Shown here piece by piece: positions 7,337-14,701 of a DNA stretch of 32,085 nt; the first letter of the stretch is position 1, and every line of letters begins with the position of its first letter. The DNA is from an uncultured Polycyclovorans sp. (GTDB lineage: Bacteria > Pseudomonadota > Gammaproteobacteria > Nevskiales > Nevskiaceae): NCBI GenBank assembly GCA_936928855.1, contig CAKZHZ010000077.1, forward strand, positions 1 to 32,085, in the 5' to 3' direction. The position numbers and the translations under genes were made by a program. Under the pieces are notes generated by a model. That model was not told the DNA's origin, did not search any database, and worked only from the letters and a program-made list of their open reading frames with translations.

Positions 7337-10104
7337 ACCGCCCCCATCTTCTTCAGGTGCGCTTCCACCTTGGCGCTAAGGGCAGCCACTCCATCTTCCA
7401 GCTTCGGCAGCGGCATTTCGTAGCGTTCGGCCAGTTCACGGATGCGCTGGGCGAGTGTTTGCGAAATCCGCTCCAGTTCCTGCTGCACGTCAGCTTGCAG
7501 GCGGCCCAGCCATTTGTCTTTCACTACCAGTGTTTTGACCTCGGCTTCGCTGAGGGTGAAGTAGTGGTCGTGGGCGTGCTGGTCGAGTTCCACTTCCAGC
7601 GTTTTGACGGTCTTCTTCAGTGCGGCTTCGCGGGCGCTGAGCTGCTGCCACTGCTTGAGCACGGCGCGTTCGTCGGCGCTGTCGGCGCCATCGCCAATTT
7701 CGGTGAGGCGATCTTTCACCTGCGCGGCGTTGATCTTGTCGAAGCCTGCGAAGGCACCGTCTTCGCCGCCGTGTTCTTCTTCCAGTTCGGCGATCTGGCT
7801 GGCAATGCTTTCAAGCTCGGCCTGTTTCGCCTCCAGTTCACCCTGCTCGTCTGCGAAGTAGCGGGCGACGATGTAGGACTTGGGCAGCAGATCGCAGGTC
7901 CAGCCCTTGTCCTTGGTTTTGCCCTTCTTGTCGGTTTCAACGATGCGCCGGGGCAGCGCCACCCAACCATCGGCGGCGATCAGGTAGGCGTCGTCCTGCA
8001 TGGTCTCGGCCCAGTAGTCCATCATGTGCTGGTAGATGTCGTAGGGGTCGAGCAGCGGTGCAGCGTGGAAGGTGGTGAGCAGGGTTTCGGAAACCTGTGC
8101 AATCAGCGCCTTGGGTTTGTCGCCGGGCTGGATACCGGTGAGCAGCGGCATGACGGCTTGCTGCCATTTGTCGAACAGGGTTTCGACCTTGCTGCGGAAT
8201 TCCTGGAATTGCGGGTGGGCGAGGATGATGGAACGCACTTCGGCCATCGGCTGGCGCAGCCGCGCATAACCAGGACGCTCGGCCTCGAACAGCGCCTGGC
8301 GCAGGGCAGGCATTTCCTGCCAGTCGGCGGCAAAGGCGTCGATGTCACGCTCGGGAATGCCGCCGTTGAGGTGGGCGTCGATGTCGTGCAGGTCTTCCGG
8401 CTCGCTGCTGTCGATGTAGCGCGGCAGGTTGAGGTTGTAGTCGTTCCTCTCGCTGGCGATTTCATCCAGCGGCACCATGCGGGCATAGCGCGGCTCGTCC
8501 GCGCTACGGCGAAAGGCATCGACGATGCGGTGGATGTCCTGCTCGCGCAGGCGGTTCTTGGGGCCGTCCTTGATGAAGCCTTTGCTGGCGTCGATCATGC
8601 AGATGCCCTTGCGGGCGCTGGCGTTTTCCTTGTCCAGCACCAGGATGCAGGCGGGGATGCCGGTGCCGTAGAACAGGTTGGCAGGCAGGCCAATGATGCC
8701 CTTGAGCATGCCAGAGCGCACCAGTTGCCTGCGGATATGGGCTTCCGCATTGCCACGGAACAGCACGCCGTGCGGCAGGATGATGGCACCCTTGCCGGTG
8801 GTGGCCTTCATGCTGCGGATGATGTGCAGCAGGTAGGCGTAGTCGCCCTGTTTGGCAGGCGGTTCACCCCAGGCGAAACGGTGGTACGGGTCGTTGGCCG
8901 GGTTGAGGCCGGTGGACCATTTCTTGTCGGAAAACGGCGGATTGGCGACCACGTAGTCGTAAGCACGCAGTTGTTCGCCATCCTTGAACTTGGGGTTTAC
9001 CAGCGTGTCGCCGCTAAGGATGGTGGCACTGGGGAAGTCGTGCAGGATCATATTCATCCGCGCCAGGCCGGCAGTAGTCACGTCCTTTTCCTGCCCTTCC
9101 AGGGTGATCTGCCGGCCTGCCTCAGCGGCTACTTTCAGCAGCAGCGAGCCGGAACCGCATGTTGGGTCATACGCAGTGGTGGAGGCCTTGGTGTTGGCGT
9201 ACGAGATACCAATCACCTGGGCAATGATGCGGCTGACTTCGGCTGGGGTGTAGAACTGGCCCTTGCTCTTGCCGGAGTCCTGCGCGAAGTGGCGCATCAG
9301 GTATTCGTAGGCATCGCCAAGCAGATCATCGTTGTCGGCGCGGTTGTTGGAGAAGTTCAGCTCGGGCTTTTCGAAGATGGCGATCAGGTTGCCCAGCCGC
9401 TCGACCATCGCCGCGCCTTCGCCGAGCTTGTTGGGGTCGTTGAAATCGGGGAAGTCGCTGCGCGCCAGCTTGGTGTTGGCGTCGATCAGCTTCTGGATGA
9501 CCTGGGTGTTGATCCTGTCGCCAATGTCGTCCTTGCCCTTGAGCGCTACCATGTCCTTGAATGACGCGCCCGGTGGGATGACCACGGGCGGGGCGAAGTC
9601 GTCGCTGTCACCGTACTTGTCGCTGATGTACTTGATGAACAGCATGAACAGCACGTAGTCCTTGTACTGGCTGGCGTCCATGCCGCCGCGCAGTTCGTCG
9701 CACGAGGCCCAGATGGAGCTGTGGAGGTCGGATTTCTTGACCACGCCGTTGCGCGGGGCAAGTGTCTTGGCGGCTGGAGCAGTGGTTGCTTTGTCCCGCG
9801 ATGACGAATCTGCTTTTGCCTTTGTTTTCAGATATGGCAGAGAGACTTCACGCACTTCCAGCGAAGTCGTCGATTCTTTATTAGCTGCATAGGCCGTTGT
9901 GGGCAGGGCGACCGAGCCGCCGCGCCCTCGACCGGAAACGATCCGGCTTTCCTCAAGCAGTTGCCGCTTGATGCGGTCATAGGTGGACTCCTGCCATCCC
10001 AATGCCTCGCGCAGCCGCTGGTTCCCGGCGGAACCGCCCACGGTTTCGAGCGTGCTGATAAAGCGCTCGATCATCTGTTCGATACTTGTCACTTCAATAT
10101 CCAT
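7327..10104 (-). CDS. hsdM: Type I restriction N6-adenine methylase subunit HsdM, long form
   Basis: This is the S-adenosylmethionine-dependent DNA adenine methylase of the type I complex. At 925 residues it is far longer than the roughly 500-530 of classical HsdM. Residues 1-70 look like a small winged-helix domain ending in GRGRGGSVAL, followed by a linker rich in Ala, Lys and Ser. The HsdM N-terminal helical domain starts near 124. Motif I is DPTCGSGSLL (313-322) and the catalytic motif IV is NPPF (388-391). After about 620 a long helical region includes a likely coiled coil (about 750-830) and a charged C-terminus. The ATG at 10104 lies inside the end of fic (11-base overlap), with no strong ribosome site, so coupling to fic translation is likely. 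All catalytic motifs are intact. Confidence 0.95.
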   Translation of the reverse strand: MDIEVTSIEQMIERFISTLETVGGSAGNQRLREALGWQESTYDRIKRQLLEESRIVSGRGRGGSVALPTTAYAANKESTTSLEVREVSLPYLKTKAKADSSSRDKATTAPAAKTLAPRNGVVKKSDLHSSIWASCDELRGGMDASQYKDYVLFMLFIKYISDKYGDSDDFAPPVVIPPGASFKDMVALKGKDDIGDRINTQVIQKLIDANTKLARSDFPDFNDPNKLGEGAAMVERLGNLIAIFEKPELNFSNNRADNDDLLGDAYEYLMRHFAQDSGKSKGQFYTPAEVSRIIAQVIGISYANTKASTTAYDPTCGSGSLLLKVAAEAGRQITLEGQEKDVTTAGLARMNMILHDFPSATILSGDTLVNPKFKDGEQLRAYDYVVANPPFSDKKWSTGLNPANDPYHRFAWGEPPAKQGDYAYLLHIIRSMKATTGKGAIILPHGVLFRGNAEAHIRRQLVRSGMLKGIIGLPANLFYGTGIPACILVLDKENASARKGICMIDASKGFIKDGPKNRLREQDIHRIVDAFRRSADEPRYARMVPLDEIASERNDYNLNLPRYIDSSEPEDLHDIDAHLNGGIPERDIDAFAADWQEMPALRQALFEAERPGYARLRQPMAEVRSIILAHPQFQEFRSKVETLFDKWQQAVMPLLTGIQPGDKPKALIAQVSETLLTTFHAAPLLDPYDIYQHMMDYWAETMQDDAYLIAADGWVALPRRIVETDKKGKTKDKGWTCDLLPKSYIVARYFADEQGELEAKQAELESIASQIAELEEEHGGEDGAFAGFDKINAAQVKDRLTEIGDGADSADERAVLKQWQQLSAREAALKKTVKTLEVELDQHAHDHYFTLSEAEVKTLVVKDKWLGRLQADVQQELERISQTLAQRIRELAERYEMPLPKLEDGVAALSAKVEAHLKKMGAVWK

Positions 10105-11206
10105 CTTTGTTGCCGGCTTGGCTGGATGCCAGCGCTCTGCTTTCTGTGGTGTCCAGTGTTTCGGCGGTACGGAGCCATTTCGCCCCTCGGCCTTTTCCGG
10201 TTGATTCGATCAATCCCTCTGACTTCATCGACCGCAGCACCAATCGCACCATGTCCCGACTCACACCCGGGCAAGATTCCTCAACCTCGGAAATCGAAAA
10301 CGGCAGGGTGCGTCCCAGAACTTCCTTCCGCACCCGGTCGCCTTTGCTGCCACGTCCCCGTTCGATGGTGCCGACACGCTCTTCGAACTCACGGTAGGCC
10401 CGCAGCAAGGCGCCCCAGAAGTAATCGAGCCAGGGTTTGACGTCATGCTGCCCCTGGTGCCAGCCCTGCGAGCTGGCTTCCAGCGTCTCGTAATAACCTT
10501 CCTTGGTGTCCTCGAAGATGCGTTCCAAGCTGATGTAGCGACCTACGGCATAGTCGAAGTGGTAGAGCAGCAGCAAGGTCAGCAAGCGGGACATGCGGCC
10601 GTTGCCGTCGGGAAACGGGTGGATGCACAGGAAGTCGAGCATCGCCAGCGGTGCCAACACCAGAGGGTCGGCCAGATGCTGGTCCAGTGCGGTGGCGTAG
10701 CGCCCGGTCAGATCAGCCATGGCCATCGGCGTGAGATGCGCAGCCACCGGCTGGAAGCGCAAACGCGAAGTGCCATCCGGGTGACGCTCGACGATGTCGT
10801 TATTGGTGGCCTTCCAGCGTCCGCCCGCCTGCGGCATGTAGCGGTACAGCAGGGTATGTAATTGCAGCACAACACCCTCGCTGAAGGGCATGTGCGCGGC
10901 AGACTCGTGGATCAGCGCCAGGGCATCACGGTAGCCGGCGATCTCCTGTTCGGAACGGCTCTTTGGCGTTGCGTTGCGGATGACCAGAGACTTCAGCCGC
11001 GAGGGTGCGACGACAACGCCTTCCAGGCGGTTGGATGACTCGGTGGATTCGACTACCGCGATCTGGCGTAGCCCTTTGAGGGCTTCGGGCGACTGCGCGG
11101 CGTAGAGTTGTTGCTTGCCCTGGTACTCGCCCAGTGTGCGCAACGTGGCGGCCTGGGTGCCATCGAAGCGAAGCGCGGCGAGGTACTCGGGTGTGAGCGA
11201 GTGCAT
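10094..11206 (-). CDS. Fic-domain AMP-transferase with C-terminal winged helix, first gene of the hsd operon
   Basis: Fic proteins attach AMP (sometimes other nucleotide groups) to hydroxyl side chains of target proteins. The active-site loop HPFPDGNGRMSR is complete at 196-207. An N-terminal inhibitory helix motif of the S-x-x-x-E-G type is present (SNRLEG, 58-63), which places it with the self-inhibited class II Fic proteins. Residues about 300-346 look like a winged helix (ISEVEE, then VSRDMVRLVLRSMKSEGLIE), so it may also bind DNA. The ATG at 11206 is preferred, giving 370 residues. A longer frame reaches 11524, but its extra part runs through the promoter and repeat region and does not resemble Fic proteins. 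The target is unknown. Its position first in the operon suggests control of, or partnership with, the restriction system. Confidence 0.9.
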   Translation of the reverse strand: MHSLTPEYLAALRFDGTQAATLRTLGEYQGKQQLYAAQSPEALKGLRQIAVVESTESSNRLEGVVVAPSRLKSLVIRNATPKSRSEQEIAGYRDALALIHESAAHMPFSEGVVLQLHTLLYRYMPQAGGRWKATNNDIVERHPDGTSRLRFQPVAAHLTPMAMADLTGRYATALDQHLADPLVLAPLAMLDFLCIHPFPDGNGRMSRLLTLLLLYHFDYAVGRYISLERIFEDTKEGYYETLEASSQGWHQGQHDVKPWLDYFWGALLRAYREFEERVGTIERGRGSKGDRVRKEVLGRTLPFSISEVEESCPGVSRDMVRLVLRSMKSEGLIESTGKGRGAKWLRTAETLDTTESRALASSQAGNKDGY

Positions 11207-11229
11207 GGAAATGTAAGTCCAGGCTGTGT

Positions 11230-11429
11230 AAATGGGGTAATCATAGCTTTTAAATGGGGTATTGTCTCTAAAAATGCCTCTTTCTGGTGTTTGACTACCC
11301 CATTTCCTGAACATTGGATCGGTCGTGAGAGGCTGGTATGGCTGACAGGGAAGGAAATGGGCGACATGAATCGTAAGAATAGGTAATTCAATAAAAATTA
11401 CCCCATTTATTCCATTGTTTACCCCATTC
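11230..11429. repeat. Five copies of TACCCCATTT, candidate operators upstream of fic
   Basis: Exact copies lie at 11230-11239 and 11252-11261 (minus-strand orientation) and at 11296-11305 and 11399-11408 (plus-strand orientation). A copy with one mismatch lies at 11420-11429 (plus). Two pairs are spaced 22 and 21 bases start to start, about two helix turns, so paired proteins would sit on one face of the DNA. The first pair overlaps the probable fic promoter. Binding by a regulator is inferred; Fic's own winged helix is one candidate. Confidence 0.75.
11240..11268 (-). promoter_or_regulatory. Probable fic-hsd operon promoter
   Basis: On the minus strand GAGACA (11268-11263) and TATGAT (11245-11240) are 17 bases apart, a fair sigma-70 pair (4/6 and 5/6 matches). 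Transcription would start near 11233, leaving a leader of about 27 bases before the fic ATG. One repeat (11252-11261) fills the spacer and another (11230-11239) covers the start point. Confidence 0.55.
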
Positions 11430-11553
11430 CCCAGGCCCAACCTTGAGCAAAAGCAAATGGCAAGGGAACGGCACTCAAGGGACAACGGCCCTATCCAGAA
11501 AAGAGAAAAGGCTGCCCTGTCCATTCGTTCCGCAACACCCGGCCAACTCTTCC

Positions 11554-12765
11554 CTATGCCGTGCCGCTGTCCTCCGCCGCACTCAGATAGTCCGCCCAGT
11601 CCTGCAACAGCGTCCTTCTCTGATCCAGCAACAGCGCCTTGTTGTACGTCGCCCGCACCTTGTTGCTTTCCACGTGAGCAAGCTGCCGCTCAATCGCATC
11701 AGGCCGGTATCCGTTCTCATTGGCCCAGGTTGAAAAGGTCGTCCGCCAGCAATGGGGCGTCGTACCCCGGCCCAGGTTCATATTGCGCATCGCGTAGGTC
11801 AGTCGGTTGGGCGTAGTAAAGCCCTTGCCGCTCCGGTGCGGGAACAGATAGCGGCCGCCGCCCGTGATGCACTGCAAATCCTTCAGCACGGCAATGGCCT
11901 GCACCGACAACGGGCTGACATGGTCACGCCGCGCTTTCATCTTCGCGGCAGGCCTACGCCACAACGCATCCTCAAAGTCGAACTCGTCCCACTCGGCATC
12001 CGCCGCTTCCCCTGGACGGCAGGCGGTCAGCGCAATCAGTCGCAGGCACAGCGAGGTTTCCGGATAGCCCCGGTAGCCGCGCAACTCCTGATAGAACTTC
12101 TGGATTTGCTCTCGCGTCATCGCCGCCTTGCTCTCGCTGAACGGCGCGCGCAGCAGCCCGCGAAGACTGGGAATTGGATTGGCCTCTACCAGGCCACGCA
12201 CCACTGCGAACTCGAAGATGGCCGAAAGATCGCCTTTGACATGGATGGCCGCCCACGCCCCGTGGGCCTTGCACTCCTCCAGCAGAGGGCGGATCTGCTT
12301 CACGCCGATGTCGCTCATCGGCAACTCATCAAACTTCGGCGACAGGTACTTCCTGATGCGGGATTCTTTCGTGCGGTAGGAACTGAGCGCAAAGACTGGC
12401 TTGATCTCGGCCAGGTACGCCTGCGCCACCTTGGCGAACGAGCTTTCCCTTGCGCGTTTACGTTCCTCCAGCGCCTCCAGGTTGCGCTGCTTGACCTGCT
12501 GCCGCTCATGGGCAGGATGGATGCCTTGCTTGACCAAGGCACGCGCCTTCTCGCGAGCCGCGCGCGCCTCCGCAAGGCTTACTTGAGGAAAGCCGCCAAT
12601 GGCAAAGAGGTTCTCCTTGCCTTGCAAGCGGTACTTCCACCGCCAGAGCTTGCCGCCGGTGGGCTTGACCAGCAGGAACAAGCCCCCGCCATCTGAAAGT
12701 TTCCAGTCTCGATCAGTCGATTTGGCCGACCTGACCTTGAGGTCGGTGAGTAGATTCTCGGGCAT
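11554..12765 (-). CDS. P4-type tyrosine integrase (DUF4102 N-terminus)
   Basis: A site-specific recombinase of the P4/prophage type that inserts genomic islands. It has 403 residues, the usual length. The N-terminal DUF4102-like arm-binding domain (about 1-90) contains LSDGGGLFLLVKP and IGGFPQVSLAEARAARE. A core-binding domain follows (about 105-205), then the catalytic domain with Arg250 (TACRPGE), a Lys near 277, His338-x-x-Arg341 (HCWR), His364 and the nucleophile Tyr374. The ATG at 12765 has GGAG seven bases upstream. It lies at the ychF side of the island, where P4-type integrases normally sit next to the attachment site, but no tRNA or obvious att repeat is visible there. The TACCCCC repeats just upstream may be its arm sites. 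It appears intact. Confidence 0.93.
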   Translation of the reverse strand: MPENLLTDLKVRSAKSTDRDWKLSDGGGLFLLVKPTGGKLWRWKYRLQGKENLFAIGGFPQVSLAEARAAREKARALVKQGIHPAHERQQVKQRNLEALEERKRARESSFAKVAQAYLAEIKPVFALSSYRTKESRIRKYLSPKFDELPMSDIGVKQIRPLLEECKAHGAWAAIHVKGDLSAIFEFAVVRGLVEANPIPSLRGLLRAPFSESKAAMTREQIQKFYQELRGYRGYPETSLCLRLIALTACRPGEAADAEWDEFDFEDALWRRPAAKMKARRDHVSPLSVQAIAVLKDLQCITGGGRYLFPHRSGKGFTTPNRLTYAMRNMNLGRGTTPHCWRTTFSTWANENGYRPDAIERQLAHVESNKVRATYNKALLLDQRRTLLQDWADYLSAAEDSGTA

Positions 12766-12790
12766 CGTTGGACTCCACTGCGGGGAGATG

Positions 12791-12831
12791 TACCCCCACG
12801 GTTGAACACGAGTACCCCCAACGCTACCCCC
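12791..12831 (+). repeat. Three TACCCCC repeats upstream of the integrase
   Basis: TACCCCC occurs at 12791-12797, 12813-12819 and 12825-12831. The first two are 22 bases apart, the same spacing as in the repeat pairs near fic, and share the TACCCC core with them. They lie 26 to 66 bases upstream of the integrase start, where arm-type binding sites or autoregulatory sites would be expected. Function is inferred. Confidence 0.55.
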
Positions 12832-12857
12832 GAATTTTTCAGACCTCGATGAACAAT

Positions 12858-12942
12858 AGGAACGCTCAGTAGACCGTATTGTTTGGCAAGCCCTTGATTT
12901 AAAAAGGCCTGCTCAATCCAGCAAGCGCCACTGAGCGCTCCT
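12858..12942. repeat. Imperfect 13-bp inverted repeat between integrase and ychF
   Basis: AGGAACGCTCAGT (12858-12870) and ACTGAGCGCTCCT (12930-12942) pair in 12 of 13 positions and enclose 59 bases. The location between the last island gene and the first chromosomal gene makes an attachment-site role possible. I see no matching copy at the left of the window. Confidence 0.5.
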
Positions 12943-12959
12943 GAGTTCCGAAAAAATCG

Positions 12960-14054
12960 TCAGACGTTGAAGCGGAAATGCATCACGTCGCCTTCCTTGA
13001 CGATGTACTCCTTGCCTTCGAGTCGCAGCCGCCCGGCTTCCTTGGCGCCGCCCTCACCCCGATACTGGATGAAGTCGTCATAGCCGATCACTTCGGCCTT
13101 GATGAAGCCGCGTTCGAAATCGGTGTGGATGACGCCGGCCGCCTGCGGCGCGGTGGCGCCGACCTTCACGGTCCAGGCCCGCACTTCCTGCACGCCCGCG
13201 GTGAAGTAGGTCTGCAGGCCGAGCAGGCGATAGGCGCCCCGGATCACACGGTTCAGGCCCGGTTCGTCCAGCCCCAGTTCGGACAGGAAATCCACCTTGT
13301 CGGCGTCGTCTAGCAGCGCGATCTCCGCCTCGATGGCGGCACAGACGGGGACTACTTCTGCGTTTTCGGCGGCGGCGTAGGCCTTCACCTTCTCCAGCAG
13401 CGCATTGCCGTTGGCGAGGCCGGCTTCGTCGACGTTGGCGATGTAGAGCGCAGGCTTGGCCGTGATCAGATGGTAGTCGCGCAGGATCAGGCGTTCTTCC
13501 GCGCTGAGCGCCAACCCCCGCACGGCCAGGCCCTGGTCGAGATGGGTCTGAACCCGCTTGAGGAGGTCCACCTTGGCGAGGGCTTCCTTGTTGCCGGACT
13601 TGGCGCCCTTGCTGGCCCGCTCCAGCGCCTTGGTCACCGCGTCGAGATCGGCCAGCGCCAGCTCGGTATTGATGACCTCGATGTCGCGGACCGGGTCGAC
13701 CCCGCCGGCAACATGGATCACGTCGTCGTCGACGAAACAGCGGGTAACGTGTGCAATGGCATCGGTCTCGCGGATGTGGGCGAGAAACTGGTTGCCCAGC
13801 CCTTCACCCTTGCTGGCGCCCGCCACCAGTCCGGCGATATCGACGAACTCGACGGTGGCGCCCAGTACGCGCTGGGGCTTGACGATGTCAGCCAGGCTGT
13901 CGAGGCGGGGGTCCGGAACCGCGACCACTCCGACATTCGGATCGATGGTGCAGAACGGATAGTTCTCGGCCGCGATCTGTGCCTTGGTGAGGGCATTGAA
14001 CAGAGTCGACTTGCCGACATTGGGGAGCCCGACGATGCCGCACTTGATACCCAT
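12960..14054 (-). CDS. ychF: Redox-regulated ATPase YchF (OLA1 family)
   Basis: YchF is a P-loop ATPase of the Obg-related group that associates with ribosomes and affects translation and oxidative stress responses. It has 364 residues, the normal length. Visible motifs are G1 GLPNVGKS (8-15), a G3-like DIAGL in the first third, NVDE in the nucleotide-base position (instead of the NKxD of GTPases, which fits its ATP preference) and a C-terminal TGS domain (YFTAGVQEVRAWTV onward). The start ATG at 14054 follows the pth stop by 3 bases, in the standard pth-ychF pair. It is the first chromosomal gene beside the island; its 3' end appears complete, so the island inserted downstream without breaking it. 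Confidence 0.97.
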   Translation of the reverse strand: MGIKCGIVGLPNVGKSTLFNALTKAQIAAENYPFCTIDPNVGVVAVPDPRLDSLADIVKPQRVLGATVEFVDIAGLVAGASKGEGLGNQFLAHIRETDAIAHVTRCFVDDDVIHVAGGVDPVRDIEVINTELALADLDAVTKALERASKGAKSGNKEALAKVDLLKRVQTHLDQGLAVRGLALSAEERLILRDYHLITAKPALYIANVDEAGLANGNALLEKVKAYAAAENAEVVPVCAAIEAEIALLDDADKVDFLSELGLDEPGLNRVIRGAYRLLGLQTYFTAGVQEVRAWTVKVGATAPQAAGVIHTDFERGFIKAEVIGYDDFIQYRGEGGAKEAGRLRLEGKEYIVKEGDVMHFRFNV

Positions 14055-14057
14055 GAA

Positions 14058-14624
14058 TCATTTCTCCGTATGCAGTTGCTGCAGAGCCTTGTCCCAGGAC
14101 TCCCGCAACCAGGTCCCGATCGCCCGCTCCGCGTTCTTCAGGCCGTCAATGATGGCCTGCTCATCCTCGCGTGAGGGGCGCCCGAGCACATAGTTCAACA
14201 CCATCGACTTGTCGCCGGGATGGCCAATGCCCACCCGCAGGCGTCGATACGCCGGGCCGATCTGGGCGTGCAGATCGCGCAAGCCGTTGTGTCCGCCGTG
14301 CCCACCCGCCACCTTGAGACGCATGGTGCCGGCTGGCAGGTCGAGTTCGTCGTGGGCCACCAGGACATCATCTGGCGCCACCTTGTAGAACTGGCAGAGG
14401 GCCTGTGCCGCCCGCCCGCTGCGGTTCATGAACGTGCTGGGCTTGAGCAGCAGCACGTCCTCGCCAGCGATCCGGGCACGACCGAAACTGCCATGAAACT
14501 TGGCCTCGGGGCGCAGCACCACCCGCGCGCTGTCGGCCAGCTGGTCGACGAACCAGAAGCCCGCGTTATGACGGGTGGCTTCGTATTCGGGGCCCGGGTT
14601 GCCCAGTCCGATGATGGCAATCAT
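14058..14624 (-). CDS. pth: Peptidyl-tRNA hydrolase
   Basis: Pth cleaves the ester bond of peptidyl-tRNAs that drop off ribosomes and so recycles the tRNA. It has 188 residues, typical for bacteria. The family residues are in place: Asn9 (GLGNPG), His19 (TRHNAGF, the catalytic base), Asp92 (VAHDELDLP) and Asn113 (GGHGGHNGLRD). It is the middle gene of rplY-pth-ychF. A strong hairpin terminator stands between rplY and pth (14643-14678), so pth and ychF may depend on read-through or on a promoter of their own that I could not pinpoint in the 77-base gap. Confidence 0.97.
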   Translation of the reverse strand: MIAIIGLGNPGPEYEATRHNAGFWFVDQLADSARVVLRPEAKFHGSFGRARIAGEDVLLLKPSTFMNRSGRAAQALCQFYKVAPDDVLVAHDELDLPAGTMRLKVAGGHGGHNGLRDLHAQIGPAYRRLRVGIGHPGDKSMVLNYVLGRPSREDEQAIIDGLKNAERAIGTWLRESWDKALQQLHTEK

Positions 14625-14642
14625 GGTGCTGGCTCTAAAACG

Positions 14643-14678
14643 AAAACCCCGTCCGTCCGCGAAGGCGAACGGACGGGG
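14643..14678 (-). terminator. Rho-independent terminator after rplY
   Basis: CCCCGTCCGT (14647-14656) pairs perfectly with ACGGACGGGG (14669-14678). On the minus strand the stem is followed by TTTTCGTTTT. This is a textbook intrinsic terminator for rplY, or an attenuator ahead of pth and ychF. Confidence 0.9.
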
Positions 14679-14701
14679 TGGTCAGACGGCGGCAGAGCCG
14701 G

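Larger units (their letters stand above)
11207..11553. other. 347-base non-coding region between fic and the integrase
   Basis: The stretch is AT-rich from about 11220 to 11430 and holds the fic promoter and the five TACCCCATTT copies. From 11430 to the integrase stop at 11554 I see no gene, no clear terminator and no RNA. It may contain the remains of a divergent promoter whose gene was lost. Confidence 0.6.

Noticed and set aside
7357..9564. Long open frame on the plus strand opposite hsdM (735 codons)
   Set aside because: It lies wholly antisense to a gene with clear methylase motifs and has no recognisable domain; GC-rich codon bias opens this frame.
11230..11429. CRISPR array made of the TACCCCATTT repeats
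   Set aside because: The repeats are only 10 bases, in both orientations, with uneven spacing and no cas genes.
11207..11524. Longer Fic protein starting at 11314 or 11524
   Set aside because: The extra residues run through the promoter and operator-like repeats and do not resemble Fic N-termini; the ATG at 11206 fits the promoter.
12960..12985. 3' end of ychF as attachment site with a second copy at the island's left end
   Set aside because: I searched for the terminal ychF bases around 540-600 and found no repeat; the true left end may lie outside the window.
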